A DNA stretch of 40,376 bases from NCBI GenBank assembly GCA_028292835.1, contig JAQGLP010000548.1, positions 1 to 40,376 on the forward strand, in the 5' to 3' direction. Numbering within the stretch: the stretch's first letter is position 1; every line of letters begins with the position of its first letter. A program made the position numbers and the translations under genes. The notes beneath the pieces are model-generated. The model worked only from the letters and a program-made list of their open reading frames with translations. It had not been told where the DNA came from and ran no database searches. Positions 1-6,466 of the stretch are shown piece after piece. The stretch comes from Variovorax sp. (GTDB taxonomy: Bacteria > Pseudomonadota > Gammaproteobacteria > Burkholderiales > Burkholderiaceae_C).

Positions 1-46
1 GTCCCATAGCCGTCCGCCCCCAAGTTTTGACCCGCCCCCCGGCGTC

Positions 47-65
47 CGCGCAATATTGTTGCGCG
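47..65. repeat. Inverted repeat near the left end, candidate cos-region element
   Basis: A perfect 7-bp inverted repeat, CGCGCAA and TTGCGCG, surrounds a 5-nt loop. It lies in the roughly 160-bp gene-free stretch between the small gene ending at 98 and the terminase small subunit gene, reading through the window ends as a circle. In HK97-like phages the cos site and terminase-binding sites lie in this interval. The assignment rests on position only. Confidence 0.4.
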
Positions 66-97
66 ACGGCCTCTCGCGCCTTCAGAAATGGCGGATT

Positions 98-283
98 TCA
101 GCCATTTTCGAGGGCGTGCTCGGGATCGTCCACCACCTCGACGCTGGCCTTCACCGGGAGGAGCAGGGCGCCGAGCCGGATCGCCCACATGGCGACGGCG
201 GTGCGGGCCCTGAACCGCTTCTGCCCGGTCACCTTGATGGTGATCGACATCGATGCGGCAACGTCACCCATCCTGATCGGCAT
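98..283 (-). CDS. Small hydrophobic protein coupled to the HNH gene
   Basis: A 61-residue protein of unknown function. The frame is open up to an ATG at 358, but the ATG at 283 overlaps the HNH stop as TGATG, with an AGGCGAG ribosome-site-like stretch about 10 nt upstream, so translational coupling to the HNH gene is the best start (ATG 271 is the next option). A basic stretch near GQKRFRARTA precedes a hydrophobic helix (AMWAIRLGALLLPV), then a short acidic tail. Small basic-hydrophobic proteins of this type occur beside packaging genes in alphaproteobacterial phages, but I cannot name a family. Its place between the HNH nuclease and terminase fits a packaging-region accessory role, which is inference. 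Confidence 0.6.
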   Translation of the reverse strand: MPIRMGDVAASMSITIKVTGQKRFRARTAVAMWAIRLGALLLPVKASVEVVDDPEHALENG

Positions 284-615
284 CACGGGCATGCTCGCCT
301 CGCTCTCGCACGCTTGCTCTCGCGCGCCGTCTTCACCTTGTGGCAGGGGTCGCAGCACCCTTGATAGTTCTCGCGGTCGTCGGTGCCGCCTTCAGCCTTG
401 GGCACGATGTGGTCGGCGATGCAGCTGGCGGTCACCCGGCCGGCCGCGTCGCAGATCCGGCAGAGCGGCTCCTCGGTCAGCACACGCTCGCGCATCAGGT
501 CATGGGCTCGCCCGTACCCGCGCTCTTGCCGGGAGGCTCGCTTGGTCCAGTTGCTGACCTTGGCCGCGGGCTTGCCCCGGTTCCTCTGCCGCAGGTTAGG
601 TGGGCGGCTGGGCAT
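283..615 (-). CDS. HNH endonuclease of the packaging region
   Basis: A 110-residue HNH nuclease. The basic N-terminus is followed by a zinc-binding pair C52-x2-C55, the ADHIVPKAEGG core with His69, Asn83, and a second Cys/His cluster (C88, C91, H92). This is the arrangement of small phage HNH proteins such as HK97 gp74, which work with terminase in DNA maturation at cos. The ATG at 615 has GGAGG 10 nt upstream. In the window the gene seems isolated at the left end, but as a circle the next large gene on the same strand is the terminase small subunit at the right end, which is the classic HNH-TerS-TerL order. Family call is firm; the packaging role follows from known HK97-type phages. Confidence 0.9.
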   Translation of the reverse strand: MPSRPPNLRQRNRGKPAAKVSNWTKRASRQERGYGRAHDLMRERVLTEEPLCRICDAAGRVTASCIADHIVPKAEGGTDDRENYQGCCDPCHKVKTARESKRARARRACP

Positions 616-757
616 TAGTGACTACCCTCCGTGGGCAGTGATTGGCGAGGCCTCGGATAACTGGACGCCTTCGGACTGCCGCCGCGGCACGGCCGCTCCG
701 GTGAGATTGGGCAGTGCATGAGCGCGAAGCTCAAGATCATCTAGGCCCGACAGCTGC

Positions 758-1426
758 TCAAGCAGCGGTGCCCTGTAGGGCTGCGCCCTCCCTTAGCGTA
801 ACCGGAAGCAAACGCCAAGCGTCTACTGTCATCGTCAGGGAACCGCCGAAGTCGATCAGTGCCGAGGTGCCGTTCCCCTGTATTACGCGCCCGATGACGC
901 CGGACAGGGCGGGCATGTCATTGACGACCACCGCATCGCCCGAAACCAGCGGCTTACTAACCTTGCGGAGCGCCTTCTGGCGGGCTCGATCCGTGCGCAG
1001 CATCTCGGCGCGGTCCTGCTGCGCCTTCGCGCGCGTCTCGGCGTCGCACAGCGCCTGGTGCTGAGCAGCGTAATCCTCCTCCGCAGCACGCAACCCGGTC
1101 ACGCTGGCATCGCTCACCACCGGCACAGATCCTCCGAACTGGAAGATGGTGAACTCGTTCTGCGGCACGCTCGCCAGCCGCGCGATGTCCGCCAGCCGAT
1201 CGGCCGATGCGAACACGAAGCTGGGCAACACCGCGACGCGGACATCGATCAGCACGCGACGCTGGCCCATGACCAGCCGGCGGCGCTGCCCCGGTGCAGG
1301 TCGGCGTATGACGCGGGCAGGGGACCACGCTTCGATCCCCGCATCGTTCAGGAATAGCGCAAGCGGGAGCGTGCGGCGCCCGCTTGTGCGCAGGATGCAC
1401 CAGCCGGTGCGGGCCCCGTCGATCAT
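758..1426 (-). CDS. NusG/RfaH-like transcription elongation factor, candidate late antiterminator
   Basis: A 222-residue protein laid out like NusG. Residues 5-105 resemble the NGN domain: WCILRT near the start, AGIEAWSP at 29-36, an Arg-rich segment, and LPSFVFA at 67-73 where NusG has LFPGYVFV. Residues 112-158 form a long, charged, probably helical linker, longer than in NusG. Residues 160-207 resemble a KOW domain (GDAVVVND, SGVIGRVI, ALIDFGG). NusG-family proteins bind RNA polymerase and change pausing or termination. The gene overlaps the previous one by ATGA, is the last gene of the leftward early operon, and is followed on the same strand by the HNH and packaging genes, where a Q-like regulator would be expected. 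The antitermination role is inference. Confidence 0.7.
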   Translation of the reverse strand: MIDGARTGWCILRTSGRRTLPLALFLNDAGIEAWSPARVIRRPAPGQRRRLVMGQRRVLIDVRVAVLPSFVFASADRLADIARLASVPQNEFTIFQFGGSVPVVSDASVTGLRAAEEDYAAQHQALCDAETRAKAQQDRAEMLRTDRARQKALRKVSKPLVSGDAVVVNDMPALSGVIGRVIQGNGTSALIDFGGSLTMTVDAWRLLPVTLREGAALQGTAA

Positions 1427-1593
1427 GCCCCCTTCAACTCCTCGATGATGTCCTGCAGCGTCTCGTTCGCGTTGCGGCGTAGGTCCCGCGCCATCGTCGG
1501 CATCGCATCGGCCATGTCCGCGATCATGATACGGACGGCAGCGAGGCTGTTGATGATGTCGGCAGTGCGGGCTGTTGCGGAGTGCTTAGTCAT
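1423..1593 (-). CDS. Small hypothetical protein
   Basis: A 56-residue, mostly helical protein (MTKHSATARTADI start, acidic C-terminus ending IIEELKGA). The frame is open to a TTG at 1608, but the ATG at 1593 with GGGAG 8 nt upstream is the better start. Its stop overlaps the start of the NusG-like gene by ATGA, so the two are probably translated together. Several Met-Ala-Asp segments suggest an amphipathic helix. I do not recognise a family. It lies just downstream of the iteron region, at the head of the last segment of the early leftward operon. Confidence 0.6.
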   Translation of the reverse strand: MTKHSATARTADIINSLAAVRIMIADMADAMPTMARDLRRNANETLQDIIEELKGA

Positions 1594-1635
1594 CGCGCGG
1601 ACTCCCAAGCCAATAGTAGGCGTGCGGGGGGTGGT

Positions 1636-1663
1636 GGGTTAGCGCGCGAAGACGCGCTTACCC
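1636..1663. repeat. Hairpin in the gene-free stretch beside the iterons
   Basis: An 11-position stem (1636-1646 with 1653-1663) closed by a 6-nt loop CGAAGA, with one T-T mismatch. It lies within the 445-bp gene-free stretch 1594-2038. No run of T follows on either strand, so it is not a standard terminator. Between the hairpin and the iterons (about 1690-1780) the DNA is locally richer in A and T than its surroundings. The hairpin could be part of the origin or an RNA element. Confidence 0.45.
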
Positions 1664-1837
1664 CCCTCCCGCCCAACTGGCAAGCCCCGCCACTGTCGAG
1701 AGAAGTAAAAAGAACGAGCGCTGATACCAAATAGCCCTGAAAACGGCGCAGAACTGCCGAAAATAGGCGGACGCGACCTAGCAAGACTGTGATGCCGTGG
1801 CCGCTATGCGCGACAAGTCCGCCTGCGATGCCGCTGA

Positions 1838-2034
1838 ACTGTCGCCCTACTGTAGCCCCTGCGGGCGACAGTAGTACGGTGGAACGGGAGAAAACGCCTA
1901 CAAACCCGTTACTTAGGTAGGGATTTCGATAGGGGGCGACAGTGGGGCGACAGTGGGCGACAGTAGTGGATTCGGCTCCATCAGAGGCGGGTTCTGAACG
2001 AAAAGGGCGACAGTGGGCGACAGTGGGCGACAGT
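1838..2034. repeat. Iteron-like array of GGGCGACAGT, candidate replication origin
   Basis: Seven exact copies of the decamer GGGCGACAGT read on the plus strand (1863, 1934, 1945, 1955, 2005, 2015, 2025). One exact copy is inverted (1838-1847) and one inverted near-copy has a single change (1849-1858). Copies abut or are 1 bp apart within two triplets, 1934-1964 and 2005-2034. The array lies directly downstream of the primase/ATPase operon segment and ends 5 bp from the stop of the gene at 2039, in a stretch with no supported gene. Short direct repeats beside replication genes are typical of iteron origins that bind an initiator. Which protein binds them is unknown. Confidence 0.65.
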
Positions 2035-2038
2035 AACA

Positions 2039-2473
2039 TCACCGGCCGCCTCGCAGTGCCCAGACGGGCGTCGCGGCGTCCGGCATGTGCCGGTGATGGT
2101 AGTGGTAGCCCGTCGGGGTCCGGATCGCGGCCAAGGTGGGCTCCATCGCGACCACGCGGCCCCCGCGGATGTCCAGCACAAGACCGATGAAACCGGCAGG
2201 CTGCTTGGGATCGAACCCGAAGATGTTGCCAGTGGTCCAGCCGAGCGCTGGCGCCTTGTCGTACCACGCCCAGGCAAAGAGCGTTGCGTCTCGCACGATC
2301 TGCTCCCAGCGTTCCTTTATTGCGCCGGGCGGCGGCCCCATCTCCGCCAGTCGGACGAGCCCGCGCTGCCATTCCATCGGCATCTCGGCGTGTGGCCGTG
2401 GCGGCGCGGTGGCACCCCTGTTTTCGATGGCTGCGACGAACTGATCGGGGTCGAAGGCGGCTAGGCGGCTCAT
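2039..2473 (-). CDS. Hypothetical protein of the replication operon
   Basis: A 144-residue protein of unknown function. It overlaps the DUF3987 gene by ATGA and is therefore likely made with it. The N-terminal third is Pro-rich and polar; the middle (ERWEQIVRDATLFAWAWYDKAPALGWTT) is aromatic and helical, followed by GFIGLVLDIRGGRVVAME and a His-rich segment (GYHYHHRHMP). I recognise no catalytic motif. The downstream end borders the iteron array, so a role in replication such as initiator or loader is possible but rests on position alone. Confidence 0.7.
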   Translation of the reverse strand: MSRLAAFDPDQFVAAIENRGATAPPRPHAEMPMEWQRGLVRLAEMGPPPGAIKERWEQIVRDATLFAWAWYDKAPALGWTTGNIFGFDPKQPAGFIGLVLDIRGGRVVAMEPTLAAIRTPTGYHYHHRHMPDAATPVWALRGGR

Positions 2474-3990
2474 TCAGCCTCCTCCGTGCCATCATCGATG
2501 ACCGTAAAGGCTTCGCGCTGAGGAACGAGCTTGCCGTTCACCTGCATGTCGGCGCCGCCCTTGATCGGTACGAGGTGGCCGTGCTCGACCAGGAGGTCGA
2601 TGGCGCGGCTGAGGATCGGCGCCGGCCGCAAGGCCTTCGGGATCACCCGCGTGCTGAGGTAACGCTTCCCGACCACAGCGAACCCGTTCTTGCGGATCCA
2701 GGCGATCACTGCAGCGGCGTTCTCGCTGTCCTCATCTGCCGATCCTACCCCGATGACGCGTAGGGCTTCCTCGGCGTAGAACTTGGCGACCTTGATCCCC
2801 GCCGATAATGCAGCGGGGCTGATCTCGGTGACCTGCCGGTTCTCGAAATACGCCATCACCGCGGCGATGCGCACGGCATGCTCTGGCAACTTGGCCGCGA
2901 ATCCGGCGATGTCTTCGAATGCCGCCCCGGTCTTCAGCTCTGCCTCAACCGCGTCATGGAAAGCCACGAACAGTGGTCGAGCCTGATCTGAAAGTGGTAA
3001 TTCCTTCGGCTGCAACTCGCGGCTTTCGGGGTCCATCGGCATCGGCTCGCGTAAGAGCGAATATATCCGGGAGCCGTACTTCTCGAGTTCAAGGTCCGAT
3101 CTCGCGTCGGGATCGCGCCACATGCGCTCGCCCTTGTTCGACGTCGGCTGGGCTATGAGGATGCGCGAGAGCAACCCCTGATCCTTGAGGTCGGGATCGC
3201 CGAACAGCTTCTTGGCAATCCGGTGCTGGATCATGAGATGCATCGCCAGCCGGCGGCCGGGAAGGAATGTGACTGCATCTGTGCCGCGGACTCGCTTGAT
3301 GGGCGCGCCATCCCATAGCTTTGACAGGCCGGCCGCCGTCTGGCCCCGCTGATCCTCAGCCATCGCATAGCCGCCAAGCCACTGGCCGCCCTCGTCGCTG
3401 AACAGGCCGAGCGACGGCATTGCCTCGGCGAACAGCTTCTGCAGGCCTTGGAATGTGCCCTCGTCGCTGATCAGAAGCGGCTGTGGCGGCGCCACCGGCT
3501 CAGGCCCAAGCGCCTGCAGCGCCTGGCGCATCTCGTCGCGGCTCTTGTTGGTCCCCGTGGTCGCCCGCTTATGCGCCGCCTTGTACGCGGCCTGATCTGC
3601 GAGGAAGCAGGTCAGCATAGGAGCATGGTCGGCGCGCAGATCCCGCTCCCGCGCCCGGACCGCCGCGAGCGCATGCTTGTCGCACGATGACTTGCGCTCG
3701 CCCGATGCTGCCACGGTGACGATAAACAGTGAACTTGGCACTACTTCGCCGGTCGGGAGCTTTACGTTGATGAAGGGCTGCACCGCCAGCGATGCTGCGG
3801 CCAGAACCGAGTTGGCGGCGATTGCGGCGGGGCAACTGACCTTATCGACGATCGCCCGCGCGGCGGCTTCAAGCTTGGGGCTCAAAGCTTCGAGCGGATA
3901 TACGCCCGGCGCTGCCACCTCCGGCCGGATCGGGATAGGCTGCCCTGGAATGCGCTCGGCCTCGTCATATTGACGGCTGAACGCACTCAC
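2470..3990 (-). CDS. DUF3987-type replicative ATPase/helicase-like protein
   Basis: A 506-residue protein of the DUF3987 type, which in phages and mobile elements stands beside a CHC2/Toprim primase and is thought to act as the helicase half of a split primase-helicase. A P-loop-like segment ASGERKSS lies at residues 95-102, and LLISDEGT, about 75 residues later, is a Walker-B-like strand. The C-terminal 100 residues are helical and winged-helix-like (KNGFAVVGKRYLSTRVIPKAL). The gene overlaps both neighbours by ATGA. The family call is by motif and layout; the helicase activity is inferred. Confidence 0.8.
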   Translation of the reverse strand: MSAFSRQYDEAERIPGQPIPIRPEVAAPGVYPLEALSPKLEAAARAIVDKVSCPAAIAANSVLAAASLAVQPFINVKLPTGEVVPSSLFIVTVAASGERKSSCDKHALAAVRARERDLRADHAPMLTCFLADQAAYKAAHKRATTGTNKSRDEMRQALQALGPEPVAPPQPLLISDEGTFQGLQKLFAEAMPSLGLFSDEGGQWLGGYAMAEDQRGQTAAGLSKLWDGAPIKRVRGTDAVTFLPGRRLAMHLMIQHRIAKKLFGDPDLKDQGLLSRILIAQPTSNKGERMWRDPDARSDLELEKYGSRIYSLLREPMPMDPESRELQPKELPLSDQARPLFVAFHDAVEAELKTGAAFEDIAGFAAKLPEHAVRIAAVMAYFENRQVTEISPAALSAGIKVAKFYAEEALRVIGVGSADEDSENAAAVIAWIRKNGFAVVGKRYLSTRVIPKALRPAPILSRAIDLLVEHGHLVPIKGGADMQVNGKLVPQREAFTVIDDGTEEAE

Positions 3991-4985
3991 TTTCGGATCC
4001 CCCGAAGCTGGTCATTCCAATCCTTGAAAGCGGGATCGGGATACATCGTGCGCACTTTGAAGCCGCGCTGGATCAGGGCGTCTGCCGCTTGCAGCGCCGC
4101 ATGCCTGCCCGCATCGTCGTTCTGCCCGGCGATGACGATGGATCGCACGTCTGGCGGATATTGGACCTCGGGCATCAGCGCGGTGCCTAGGGCAACCCAT
4201 ACCCGCCGGTCGGGCATCTCCTGCGCGAGGGATAGTCCATCTTCCGGCCCCTCGGTGATGATGATCTCGGAGGCGTCCGCGATCGTCGGACAACTGCCGT
4301 CCAGCTTCAGGGCGCCGCCCTTCACGCGACCGAGGCTAAGCTTTGGCTTCTTCATGTTGGCCTTTGCGCGTCCACCGCGGCTCAGGAATATCCGCTGCAC
4401 CGCGACCAGCTCGTCGCCGCGGGTCACCGCGCCGATGAGGGCGGGCAGGTCAGGGCCCGCCTCTCCGGTTTCCTTGTCGTACCATGCGGGCGTCGTCGCG
4501 AAGCGGATCGATGGGGGCAGGGCGGTCGTAATCCCGCGGCTGCGCGCGTAGACGTCGGCGGCCGTGCCGGCAGGATCAACGGCGCAGTCCCAGACCGCGC
4601 GAGCACTGGCGACGGCTGCGGCGCGCTCTGCAGCATCTTCCTCGGCGGCTCGGGCGCGGCTGGCAGGATCGACAATGGGCAGATCGGCTGCGCCCAACCA
4701 TTTTAAGGAGTCGATGAACCCCAATCCCTCGGTTTGCATGACGTAGCGGACCGCGTCACCGCTCGCACCGCAGCCGAAGCAATGGTACGTGCCCTTGGCG
4801 TCGTTTATCCGCATCGACGGCGATCGTTCGGGGTGGAATGCGCAGAGGGCCACAACCTCTTTCCCCGCGCGGTGCAACTTGCGCGACCTGCCTACGAGAT
4901 CCGAAATGTTGTGCTGTGCTTTGATCTCGTCGACGATGCGGCGGAAGTCCGCTTCGTTGATGCCGCTGCGGCGTGCCCCCACCAC
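3987..4985 (-). CDS. CHC2 zinc-finger/Toprim DNA primase
   Basis: A 332-residue primase-like protein. Residues 48-72 form a CHC2-type zinc finger (C48, H51, C69, C72) that would bind template DNA. A linker follows to about residue 180, and a Toprim domain at about 239-293 has the acidic loop TEGPEDGLS (E245) and AGQNDDAG at 286-293. In the usual D-x-D motif the first Asp is replaced by Gln288 if the glycine is aligned, leaving Asp290. The start is a GTG at 4985 (a second GTG follows directly), 5 bp after the cro-like stop. It heads the replication pair with the DUF3987 gene, which it overlaps by ATGA. Confidence 0.85.
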   Translation of the reverse strand: MVGARRSGINEADFRRIVDEIKAQHNISDLVGRSRKLHRAGKEVVALCAFHPERSPSMRINDAKGTYHCFGCGASGDAVRYVMQTEGLGFIDSLKWLGAADLPIVDPASRARAAEEDAAERAAAVASARAVWDCAVDPAGTAADVYARSRGITTALPPSIRFATTPAWYDKETGEAGPDLPALIGAVTRGDELVAVQRIFLSRGGRAKANMKKPKLSLGRVKGGALKLDGSCPTIADASEIIITEGPEDGLSLAQEMPDRRVWVALGTALMPEVQYPPDVRSIVIAGQNDDAGRHAALQAADALIQRGFKVRTMYPDPAFKDWNDQLRGIRK

Positions 4986-4990
4986 CGGGT

Positions 4991-5194
4991 CTATTCCGCT
5001 TCGGTTGAGGGTAGGAAATCTTCGACCGTGACCAGGCCGTTCGTGGCGCGATGGATCTGGGCCAGCATCTGCCCGGACGGTATCCGGCCATGTTTCGTAT
5101 ATCGCTGGACGGTCCGCGCGTTACGAGCGCCGATCTGTCTCGCGAACTCTCCGAGGGAGATGCTGCGCTGACTGAGGTAGGTGGCTAGCTGCAT
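4991..5194 (-). CDS. Cro-like small HTH repressor
   Basis: A 67-residue helix-turn-helix protein. The segment ISLGEFARQIGARNARTVQRYTKHGRIP carries the HTH, with the short acidic tail common in Cro-type proteins. It is the first gene of the leftward operon and is divergent from cI, the usual switch layout. No ribosome-binding site precedes the ATG: the eight bases before it are GACGACCT, and the proposed -10 element ends at 5203. The message is therefore probably leaderless. One copy of the operator (5207-5220) lies inside its promoter. Confidence 0.8.
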   Translation of the reverse strand: MQLATYLSQRSISLGEFARQIGARNARTVQRYTKHGRIPSGQMLAQIHRATNGLVTVEDFLPSTEAE

Positions 5195-5202
5195 AGGTCG
5201 TC

Positions 5203-5231
5203 ACGCTAGCCATCTGGCTAACACAGCGCAA
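5203..5231 (-). promoter_or_regulatory. Leftward early promoter over operator O1
   Basis: On the minus strand TTGCGC (5231-5226), a 17-bp spacer and TAGCGT (5208-5203). Operator O1 fills most of the spacer and touches the -10, so a bound repressor would block polymerase. The rightward promoter has the same plan (TTGCGT, operator, TAGTTT), which supports both. The -10 is a weak match to consensus. Expected transcription start is at or within a few bases of the cro ATG. Confidence 0.55.
5207..5220. promoter_or_regulatory. Operator O1 (TAGCC-N4-GGCTA)
   Basis: Perfect 5-bp inverted repeat TAGCC ATCT GGCTA. Read on the minus strand it extends to GTTAGCC-N4-GGCTAG, identical in its arms to O3. 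Probable binding site for the cI and/or Cro proteins. Confidence 0.75.
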
Positions 5232-5263
5232 GCCATTAACCCTCATTGCCTCTATCGTACCTC

Positions 5264-5277
5264 TAGCCAATCGGCTA
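5264..5277. promoter_or_regulatory. Operator O2 (TAGCC-N4-GGCTA)
   Basis: Perfect inverted repeat TAGCC AATC GGCTA, 57 bp from O1 and 30 bp before the cI start. A possible cI -10 element TATGAT (5278-5283) begins directly after it, so this copy is placed to regulate cI itself. Confidence 0.75.
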
Positions 5278-5283
5278 TATGAT
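5278..5283 (+). promoter_or_regulatory. Possible -10 element of the cI maintenance promoter
   Basis: TATGAT matches five of six bases of the -10 consensus and lies 23 bp before the cI GTG. No good -35 is seen at 16-18 bp, as is common for maintenance promoters that need activation. Operator O2 abuts its upstream side. Confidence 0.4.
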
Positions 5284-5306
5284 GCCAGATTCATCGGAGG
5301 CGGCTC

Positions 5307-5906
5307 GTGGCTAAAGAACCTGGCATAGTGGACAGCAACCGCATTCGCGCGGTGCGCAGGTCGAAGAACATGACCATGGAGCAGCTGGCCGAGAGGGTGG
5401 GTGTGCACTTCACCACGATCGGAAAATTCGAGCGATCAACCCGCGGCGTCTCCGGCGAGATGCTCGCCAAGATCGCTGCCGGGCTGGGGGTGAGCCCAGC
5501 CGAGCTGGTTGACGAGATGCCCGGATCTCTGCCGATCCGGATGGTGCCGCTGCTGGGCAAGATCGCTGCGGGCAATTGGAAGGAGGCCGTGCTCGATCCA
5601 CAAGGCTTCATCCCCGCACCGGTGGGGGGGGCGAACGCCTTCGCGCTCATCCCGGACGGAAATTCGATGAATATGATCGTCGGCGAGAACGCCATGATCA
5701 TCGTCGATCCCGACGAGGTGGAGCTTCGAGAGGGCAAGGTCTACGCTGTCATGAATGGCGACGGCGAGACGACTTTCAAGCGGTTCAGGACCGATCCCGT
5801 CCGCCTAGAGCCGGTTTCAAGTGATCCGGCGCATACCCCGATCCTTGTAGGTCGTGAGCCGTTCACCGTTATCGGGCGCGTCGTCGCGCAGATGTCCCAG
5901 CTGTAG
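5307..5906 (+). CDS. cI: cI-type lysogeny repressor (XRE HTH plus S24 peptidase)
   Basis: A 199-residue repressor. Residues 10-68 are an XRE-type HTH (MTMEQLAERVGVHFTTIGKFE). Residues 78-195 are an S24/LexA-like self-cleaving domain with a probable Ala88-Gly89 cleavage site, Ser120 in the loop GNSMN, and Lys158 in ETTFKRF. The usual loop is GDSM; here Asp is Asn. RecA-stimulated self-cleavage on DNA damage is the known behaviour of the family. The start is a GTG at 5307 with GGAGG 6 nt upstream. It is divergent from cro, and its probable operators lie on both sides of the gene (O1, O2, O3), so it likely represses both early operons and itself. Confidence 0.92.
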   Translation: MAKEPGIVDSNRIRAVRRSKNMTMEQLAERVGVHFTTIGKFERSTRGVSGEMLAKIAAGLGVSPAELVDEMPGSLPIRMVPLLGKIAAGNWKEAVLDPQGFIPAPVGGANAFALIPDGNSMNMIVGENAMIIVDPDEVELREGKVYAVMNGDGETTFKRFRTDPVRLEPVSSDPAHTPILVGREPFTVIGRVVAQMSQL

Positions 5907-5933
5907 AAAAGTTCGGCTGCCTAAAAATTAGCC

Positions 5934-5961
5934 TTGCGTCCGTTAGCCGTTTGGCTAGTTT
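5934..5961 (+). promoter_or_regulatory. Rightward early promoter over operator O3
   Basis: TTGCGT (5934-5939), a 16-bp spacer and TAGTTT (5956-5961), with operator O3 filling the spacer. It mirrors the leftward promoter in -35 sequence and operator placement. Transcription would start near 5968 and drive the operon that begins at 6098. A further operator half-site TTAGCC lies at 5928-5933. The -10 match is weak. Confidence 0.5.
5944..5957. promoter_or_regulatory. Operator O3 (TAGCC-N4-GGCTA)
   Basis: Perfect inverted repeat TAGCC GTTT GGCTA, 38 bp after the cI stop and in front of the rightward operon. It shares the extended arms GTTAGCC and GGCTAG with O1 read on the minus strand, in the same orientation relative to its promoter. 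Confidence 0.75.
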
Positions 5962-5963
5962 CG

Positions 5964-6014
5964 GCTTCATCAGCCCGACGCCACCCCACGGGGTCCGCCG
6001 AAAGCTGATGAAGC
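5964..6014 (+). promoter_or_regulatory. Stem-loop in the leader of the rightward operon
   Basis: A perfect 11-bp inverted repeat (5964-5974 GCTTCATCAGC with 6004-6014) encloses 29 nt that hold a smaller CCCC-AC-GGGG type hairpin. It begins about where transcription from the O3 promoter would start and lies 84 nt before the first gene, so the mRNA would have a folded leader of about 130 nt. It could stabilise the message, attenuate transcription or be an antitermination site. No T-run follows. Confidence 0.45.
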
Positions 6015-6097
6015 AGGAACGGTCGGCGCGCTAAATGCGCTCCACTAGCGGATAGCCTCCGCCGGTCGCCCTGCATCACCCATGCAGGAGAGCCTCA

Positions 6098-6466
6098 ATG
6101 GCTACAGCCGCAACTCAAATTGACGACGGGGCCTCCGGTCCGCCTCCCCGGATTCCGCCTGCGAAGGGCAGCATGGCCGCTGCTGTCGATAAGCGCGCTG
6201 CGATGCACGCGCTCAGCAAGTTCACGCTCAACTGCGGCATCCGACCGTTCAGTGGGGCCTCGACCGAAGAGGCCGAATACGTGCTCGGTGATGCGTATGG
6301 CCTTGTGCACCTGATCGGCTGCGCCTTCGAGGACAGTCAGCGTCCTATCGGGCAAGGCCAAACGTCCGAAGTGGACGCCAGCAACAACAACTTGGTCGCG
6401 GCGGCAATGAACTCTGTCGGGCGGCTTATAGCCCTCGCTGCCTTCATGATTGAGGAGGCAGAGTGA
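6098..6466 (+). CDS. First gene of the rightward operon, hypothetical
   Basis: A 122-residue protein with a Pro-rich disordered N-terminus (to about 25) and a helical remainder: ALSKFTLNCGIRPF, AEYVLGDAYGLVHLIGCAFED, NNLVAAAMNSVGRLIALAAFMIEEAE. The ATG has AGGAG 7 nt upstream. I recognise no family. As the first gene after a repressed promoter with a structured leader, it is in the place where early regulators or recombination genes sit, but no motif supports a specific job. It carries an AGGAGG at its 3' end that serves the next gene. Confidence 0.75.
   Translation: MATAATQIDDGASGPPPRIPPAKGSMAAAVDKRAAMHALSKFTLNCGIRPFSGASTEEAEYVLGDAYGLVHLIGCAFEDSQRPIGQGQTSEVDASNNNLVAAAMNSVGRLIALAAFMIEEAE

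Noticed and set aside
718..801. Plus-strand mini frame MSAKLKII with an amber codon, then a basic run
   Set aside because: Interrupted at codon 9, no ribosome site, and it overlaps the end of the NusG-like gene.
1838..2034. CRISPR-like array
   Set aside because: The unit is only 10 bp, partly abutting without spacers, and occurs in both orientations; it fits iterons.
1590..2495. A 301-codon minus-strand open frame across the iterons
   Set aside because: Its repeated TVAHCRP segments are translated iterons and its start part overlaps the gene at 2039.
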